Source: Entophlyctis helioformis
Lineage: Eukaryota > Chytridiomycota > Chytridiomycetes > Chytridiales > Chytriomycetaceae
Direction of reading: 5' to 3'
DNA: 64,000 nt
NCBI GenBank assembly: GCA_025526915.1
Contig: JAHLKH010000121.1
Coordinates: 1 to 64,000, forward strand
In this document: piece after piece, positions 58,425 through 64,000 of the stretch
Layout of the letters: each line of letters starts with the position of its first letter
Numbering within the stretch: position 1 is the stretch's first letter
Translations under genes and position numbers: made by a program
The notes under the pieces: model-generated
What the model saw: the letters and a program-made list of their open reading frames with translations, nothing else
Databases searched by the model: none
Told to the model about the DNA's origin: nothing

Positions 58425-59214
58425 AGGGGGGGGGGGGGGGGGGGGGGGGGGTAATTGATTTCGTTCTCATAGAGCACCCTGTGCCGGCACCTGATTGGCC
58501 GGCTGGTTTGCCTCGAATTTTGTTCAATTTGGCATCCAATTTCCAATCTTTTTGAATCCAAATTCATATTCTTGTCCGGATTCCCCAGTCACTCTGAGCA
58601 GCCTGCAGGCGATGCCTTCTCAAGTCGTGCCCGCTTTGGCGCTTGCTTGTGGACTGCTGAGCCCGTCCAAGGGGCAGCAGTTGTCTGCGTGTTGGTAGTG
58701 TCACGAAGAACTGTCCTGCCATTGCCTGTTGCGGCTGTTGGCCTTCTGCATCCAGTCGGCGCACTTGTGCGTGCTGCTGGGGCTGCCTGCTGCAATGTCT
58801 GAACAGTCCAACGTCACAGCCAACACAGACGCACTGGCACCAGCTGCTGCTGGTGTCTTCCGCTTGCTTGGTGCTCTTTGGCGGCTGGCTGTTGGCGTGG
58901 CAGCCACAGCAACGGTTGGCTGTCCATGCTCGCCTGCAAGGTCCTTGTCGTCGTCGAGATAGTCAAGGCACACAGTGTCAACAGAGTCGCAACTGTTGAC
59001 AGCCATCACACAAGAGGCAGACGGGCTCACCAACAAGGTCATGGATGGATCACTCGGCGGATCGTCGAGCTGCCGCGTATCGTCGAGCTGCTGTAAGGCA
59101 TCACGCTTGGATTGGTCTGACATTGAGAACTGTCGAGGCGATACACAGAGAATGCCTGCAGCAATTCTGCTCACACATGTCAACCTCTGTCCTGGCTGCC
59201 TTGGTGTAGACAGC
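58425..59214 (-). repeat. Dispersed repeat, copy II (inverted)
   Basis: Inverted partner of 21812-22574, about 36 kb away. It begins with a run of about 28 G residues followed by TAATTGATTTCG, the complement of the C-tract end of copy I. The pair stays similar across its length with small indels. The much longer homopolymer here suggests tract expansion or an element terminus with a variable tail. Confidence 0.75.
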
Positions 59215-59350
59215 ATACTCTTTCTGGACGGGATCGCTGATGGATCCCCATACAAAGATGTTGTACGATCTGTCGTAGGATGGTATGTGCTGTTTGTGCA
59301 GTCAGTCTGCTGTGCGATCAGTGCATACACATCCTATGAGAATATCCTAC

Positions 59351-59811
59351 CGGCATTTGAATGATGGCTCAACAAGGAATCCGCGCTGCTTGACGTCCAT
59401 CGACCTGATCTTGAAGATGAGTTGCATCTGTCGTGCGGCTGACATGAACTCTTCCAGGTCTGACTTGTCATTTCGGCCCTTTCCAGTCCGTCGTAAACTG
59501 TCTCGCCACGCGTTAAACAGCTGTGTTGCATGCAATGGTTAGTGCTGATCGTCAAGGAGAGTGTGTTGTCTGCATGCTTGTAGGCTTACTTGCTCAACGG
59601 GATAGGACGTAAGCGCGCGACCATACAGGTGCATAAAGGTCGCTCCTTCTGGGACTGCAAACTCTGCTTTTGGATCAAGTGTCGCAAGCATGCCCAGATT
59701 CTGGTTGTTGGCTGCTGCAAAGACACTCGTCTCGGCAAACTGCCGTGTGAGGTTTAGAAGTCAGTGAGCGATTACACTGCTTAGTGTGCGTTGTGGGTGA
59801 TCAGACTTACT
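59351..59811 (-). pseudogene. Exon chain of an unrecognised gene, probably mobile-element related
   Basis: Three consecutive coding-like exons with good splice sites are seen. One ends at 59811 (…LLEHYAKYRDHHK, donor GTAAGT). The next is 59739-59590 (FAETSVFAAANNQNLGM…, 150 nt, donor GTAAGC). The third is 59520-59351 (LFNAWRDSLRRTGKG…, donor GTAGGA). They read toward dispersed repeat copy II, whose coding-like sequence (AVYTKAARTEVDM, then SCDSVDTVCLD) may be the 3' exons of the same gene. Upstream minus-strand frames at 59870-60640 are open but not linked. I recognise no domain. Confidence 0.4.
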
Positions 59812-60639
59812 TTGTGATGATCGCGGTACTTTGCATAGTGCTCAAGGAGTTGGAGGACGCTGCTGTGAGGAGGCGGAAGGACTGCGGTTGGATGCACAAG
59901 ATATTCATTGTCAGACCAGTAGCAGAGACAGGCAGGGGAGATGGAGGGTACCTGCGGTTGGATGCACAAGACGACAGCTGGGGCAAGTCTGGTGCATCGA
60001 CCGCTAGCAAAAAGGCGCGTTCCAATAATGCCCATGCAGCCATTGGCACGCGGCATCAGTGCACAATGAGAGACACATTGCAGCTCATTACAGCTGCTCT
60101 TGAACGAGGGATCAGATGCAATGCCATGCATCATGATGTCAGGATTGCTGGGATCTACGAGGCACGGGAGCATGACGAGAAGCTTGTCAATGTCTTTGAG
60201 AAGCACCACCTATACTTCATGGCCGCCAAGTTTCACCTTGATGGCAAAAGCAGGGACGTTGTTGTTAAGTCATCTTGGAACGAAACTTGTCAGAACCAAG
60301 GGGAGGCGAGACACTTGGATGCATATGACGCCTTTACGCGGGCCGTCTGTGAGCTTGACGAGTGGCAACAGCAAGTATATTTGGTTCTTCTTGTCCACCA
60401 GTGTCATGCTTTCAAATGAACCATTGTTGCAGTGGAAGCACAAGCCGCAGTCCAGAAGCCTCTCTCGTTGGGTCGATGACCTGTGGGTCTGCTTGACTGG
60501 GAGCTGGCTCTGTGGCGGCTGCTGCGTCCATGTCGTCCTGCTGGTGCACGGCGGCATGTGGTGGCTGTTGCTCGTCCATTCCAACTCTGTTGTCAGAGCG
60601 CCACTGCCACTGGTGGTGGGATCGCTGTGATTGGTCAAG

Positions 60640-61396
60640 CCCAGATCTGGTCATGGCACTTGCCCAAATGTGTGCCATCAATAGCGAGCACAACACGGGC
60701 GACAACACAGCGGCAGCTGACAGGCGGATGGTTCCGATGGGCACAAGAGTGCCATGCACATGGGCTGCCACATGACCAGTGCCTCGCAAGCCTTCACAAG
60801 CCTGCCGCACCATCAACCACTCGGGCTTACCAAGTCGACACACAACCATCCATTGCAGCACGCCCCTTCACTGCGAGGCGGCATCCGTCAAGTCTTGCAG
60901 CCTTCGAGTGGTGCGTACATGCCGCTCATTGCCCAGTGGAGCCAGTCGACTGCCAACCACGGCAGCTGCCGCACTGTTGGAGCAGTGGTGAGCTGACTCT
61001 TGACCGTGCCTTGCTCCACCTCCTGCCCACCAACCAACCGACCGCCCCATCCCGTCCAGCCCACGACGCTGTCCAACCCCCTCTTGCTCTCGCAGCCACA
61101 CGCAGTCGCTCGGCCCGCAGACGGCAGGTTGGTGTGCTCCTGTCCATCCATCTACAGACCCAACTGCGTACTCTGACTGGCACTGACGCTCACACTTGCT
61201 GCCTTTGCTCTGTCCTCTCTCGCTCTTGCCGCCTCACTGTCCATGTCTGGCTGGCCCAGTTCTCAACGCACGCCGCCCCTCACCCGCCAATGCCTCCTTG
61301 CCCGCCAACGCCCCCTTGCCCACCAACTCGTCCAGCAAGCACGTGCTTGCACACTGACACCACCGCCACTGCCACCGCCACCGCCACTCGCGCAGC
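60640..61396. other. Spacer upstream of the second nuclease paralog
   Basis: No gene is supported. The last 400 bases are rich in CCACC, CCAAC and CTTGCC pyrimidine repeats and probably contain the promoter and leader of the gene starting at 61397. Confidence 0.4.
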
Positions 61397-64000
61397 ATGG
61401 GCATTCCAAGAGTGATCCCAAAAGTCATCAAGGGGCAGGGTGGCAAGGCACTACCTTTCGGGACGACGCTGTCTGCTGGACTGGATCTGGTGCTTGAAGA
61501 CACCACGCAACACAGCATCAGCAGCATTTACAACAGCGCGACCACTCGACCCCATCTTCTGCCACCACCATTGATGCTGCGCCTGCTTCAAAGGAAACCA
61601 CCACCACTGTAACGGATGCTCGGTCGCGGTCACGTGATCCACGTGATCCACGTGACCCACGTGACCGGACAGACATTGTTGGGCCGCACCGGCCGCTCTG
61701 GTTTCCCCCGTTCTTGCAGTCGTCTGCCCGCCGTTCCCCTGTGTGCATACTCACTGCCCCGAGACCAGCCGGCAAGTCCGCCTGGAGGCCCAGTGCTACA
61801 GCAAGAACCCAACTTTTTTTTCGGTCGGGGCAGCATTGGTGAGCCTGGCTGGACATCCTCGCCGCCTCTGCTGCCTCGGCTGGAACCAGGGCCTGCTGGC
61901 GGTCGGCAGTCTTGCCACCCAGGCCCTGCGGAGTTGCGCCTCGAGTCTCGCACACTGGACGTCTTTGTCTCAACGCTCCTGTGCTCTCGCGGCATCCGCT
62001 TGTCGACACTTGCCGCTGTGCACCAGCGCACTTTTTTTTCATGCGTCTTGGTCAGCAGCTGGCAGTGGGCAGTGTCGTCATCCACCACCGGCTCTGGCAT
62101 CCTATGCCTCTTTACAGCCGCCTCACACTCACCTTCCGTCGCATGGTTCGATATCTGCCGGCATCAGCTCGCTCGCCAGCATCAGCTCCACCTGCTTGTC
62201 GCCGCATCTGCTTCTGGACATTGTCTCCAGGCATGCTCTGTGCCTCCTGTGAGAGGAGTTGGGGCGGGATCCACAGCCGATCACCACTTACACCCTCAAC
62301 TGCACCGCTGCAACTTTCGTCAGCCGCCACAACCACGCCGATCAGTCCTGACCACATCTGGATCAGCACGTCAGTATCGGCATTTGCTTCAGCACGGCAC
62401 AGCCTGCATCTGCCACAGCTGCATTGACCGCCATATCAACCACCACTGGATCGGCTTGTGCCTCGCTGCTTCTGCAGCACGATGTTCTCGTCGACGGGCG
62501 CGTTCATCACCTCGGCCTTGGCAGCATCAGCCGCCTCAGCCACCCAGCTGCCATTGGTCTCGGCATCAGCATCCATCGGCCGCAGCCTGCAGACACCGGC
62601 CCCAGCACGTTGCACATCTGTAGCTCAGCATCAGCTCCTGGACCGGGTATCCAGGCCATGCTCGGTGCCTCTTGCGAGAGGAGTCTGGGGTGGGATCCCT
62701 TTTGGATCGCCACTTGAACCCACACTGCGTCCCTGACCAGCCATCAGCCGCCACCCTACACCGTACGGCTCTGACCACATTCGGATCAGCTTACACCAAC
62801 ACGGCCACGCACGTCAGCTCGGTCACCACCGGCACGATCTTGCAGCTGCTGTTGCCTTTCCATCCTGATCGCCGCACCATCCGGCTTGTCCACCTGTTCA
62901 TGTGTCTGTTGACCATGTTCACCCTCTCGGCCCTGATCTGTCCACCTCTCCACCTTTCCCTCTTCCATCCAATCCACCTCTCCATCTCTCCCCCCTCCAT
63001 CCAATCCATCTCTCCATCTCTTCCCCTTCCATCCACTCCATCTCTCTCTCTCCTTGTTGCTCTGTGCGCACGGTTCCCCGTCCTGTGTCCTTCGCGTCCA
63101 TTGTTGCCCACACCTCTGCTTCTTGTGTGTGCAACGCCCATGCATCCTCTTAGTCGCTGTTCATCCACTCTTCTTTCTTATGAGTGGCTGTCTACACTGG
63201 GGGGAGTGTAACGGATGCTTGGTCGCGGTCACGTGATCCACGTGATCCACGTGACCCACGTGACCGGACAGACATTGTTGGGCCGCACCGGCCGCTCTGG
63301 TTTCCCCCGTTCTTGCAGTCGTCTGCCCGCCGTTCCCCTGCATGCATACTCACTGCCCCGAGACCAGCCGGCAAGTCCGCCTGGAGGCCCAGTGCTACAC
63401 AGCGCTTATACCAGCACCCCCGATACAACCACCGCCACCACAACCGCCACAACCGCACATGATCGCATCTGGCATTATCTACGTTGACGTCTTGAGCGTC
63501 TTTTATGGACAACTCCGTAAACTGGCTGCCTCCCACTTGCCATCATCTGTCAGTGGGTGGTTGGCAATTCTTGCACCTGTCCTTGACAGCTTCCTCAAGT
63601 CGGTCGGCAACGGCCGGATCGTCGTCTTCCATGTTGATGGCAGGCTTGCCGAGACTGGAATCAAGCAGCAGGCGCATGCCAGCCGCACCTTGGACGTCTT
63701 GCGTGCAGCAGCAACAGCTCAACAGTTGTGTGCCAAACGCAAACACCGTCACCGATGTGGGACATTAGAAAAGTAAGGTCACTTGTTTGTGCAGCATCAA
63801 GATGATTCTAACTAACAGTCATTGTTGCAGGAAAGAGGAGCAGGCGCTGATGCGCTGCTTCACTCTCACGCAAGGCAACAAGAAGCATATCAAGGAAGCG
63901 ATTGAGGCGTTTCTCGACCCGCTGTCATACCATGCTGTATGCTGGTGCGAACACAAAGCCGATGTTTGCATCGCACGCGCGGCCGCCCTCCATGTGCGTA
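61397..64000 (+). CDS. Second FEN1/XPG-like nuclease paralog (5' part; exon 1 split by an LTR element; 3' end outside window)
   Basis: Starts MGIPRVIPKVIKGQGG, comparable to MGIIGQ of the minus-strand paralog. Exon 1 runs 61397-61607, is interrupted by the LTR element at 61608-63399, and resumes at 63400-63772. The frame on the two sides is the same once the element is ignored. Exon 2 starts at 63831. Nuclease motifs are GIIYVDVLSVF, VVFHVDGRL and CWCEHKADVCIARAA. Intron 1 is at the same position and phase (phase 2) as in the paralog, with a CTAAC branch point. Whether the 3' part also encodes a TnpB-like domain cannot be seen because the window ends. With the element in place the frame meets a stop at TGTAA of the LTR, so this copy is probably inactive. 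Confidence 0.75.
61608..61800 (+). repeat. 5' LTR
   Basis: It differs from the 3' LTR at about three positions of 193, suggesting recent insertion. Four CACGTG E-box hexamers spaced 9 bp apart occur within 61632-61664; they would be strong bHLH-factor sites. Confidence 0.8.
63207..63399 (+). repeat. 3' LTR
   Basis: Same length and ends as the 5' copy and preceded by the polypurine-like tract. It also carries the CACGTG array and now lies directly upstream of the distal part of the nuclease exon. Confidence 0.8.

Larger units (their letters stand above)
61608..63399 (+). mobile_element. LTR mini-retroelement (TRIM-like), no coding capacity seen
   Basis: Two 193-bp direct repeats (61608-61800 and 63207-63399) begin TGTAAC and end GCTACA, the usual TG...CA ends of LTRs. 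A purine run GGGGGGAG sits directly before the 3' LTR, as a polypurine tract should. The internal 1.4 kb has no long frame with recognisable gag or pol motifs, but contains internal duplications (GCGAGAGGAG-type units near 62250 and 62680) and CCATCTCTCC repeats near 62950-63040. No target-site duplication is evident (ACCAC before, CAGCG after). It lies inside exon 1 of the nuclease paralog. Confidence 0.72.

Noticed and set aside
61800..63206. Long open frame (335 codons) inside the LTR element as a possible gag/pol.
   Set aside because: It has no zinc knuckle, protease, reverse transcriptase or integrase motif and consists of repeat-derived Ser/His/Pro-rich sequence.

Overview
The window is nuclear DNA of a fungus, probably an early-diverging, chytrid-like lineage with compact GC-rich gene space. 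Most genes are split by short GT-AG introns with CTAAC-type branch points. It carries a fungal-type nitrogen GATA factor (fungal N-terminal domain plus two GATA fingers) together with an ELMO-domain protein, a Ras GTPase and TEX261/SVP26. The taxonomic placement is inference from gene content.

Layout. 1-12.7 kb: C-terminal part of a Ras gene, RAI1/DXO decapping enzyme, two unassigned minus-strand reading frames (one with a ubiquitin-interacting motif, one with a SUMO-binding-like motif and an RGG tail), a coiled-coil protein, an ELMO-domain protein, and a tail-to-tail pair of ATP23 metalloprotease paralogs. 12.98-20.3 kb (minus strand): a 19-exon locus whose splice phases join a FEN1/XPG-like nuclease at the N terminus, through a charged repetitive hinge, to a TnpB/Fanzor-like RuvC nuclease at the C terminus. 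It is broken by six single-base shifts. 20.3-22.6 kb: microsatellite and a dispersed repeat that ends a few bases before the start codon of TEX261/SVP26. 22.6-56.7 kb: ordinary gene-dense sequence. It holds TEX261, a PHD-finger acidic protein, a 1.7-kilo-residue low-complexity protein, long-chain acyl-CoA synthetase, a DHHC palmitoyltransferase, MRM1, a SNF2 helicase, a TAF1A/RRN11-like factor, a four-helix membrane protein, the GATA factor, PRP38 and FMC1. 56.7-64 kb: accessory sequence. It holds an RTC4-like fragment sharing a 350-bp module with the broken nuclease locus, a hypothetical gene, an inverted copy of the dispersed repeat, and the start of a second FEN-like nuclease paralog. Exon 1 of that paralog is split by a 1.8-kb LTR mini-element with nearly identical 193-bp LTRs.

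The most interesting object is the two-nuclease gene and its second copy. FEN-type and TnpB-type active-site motifs lie in one gene model in which every inferred splice phase is compatible. To my knowledge this combination is undescribed. Exon coordinates were worked out by hand from splice-site phase and protein motifs; no database search was possible.
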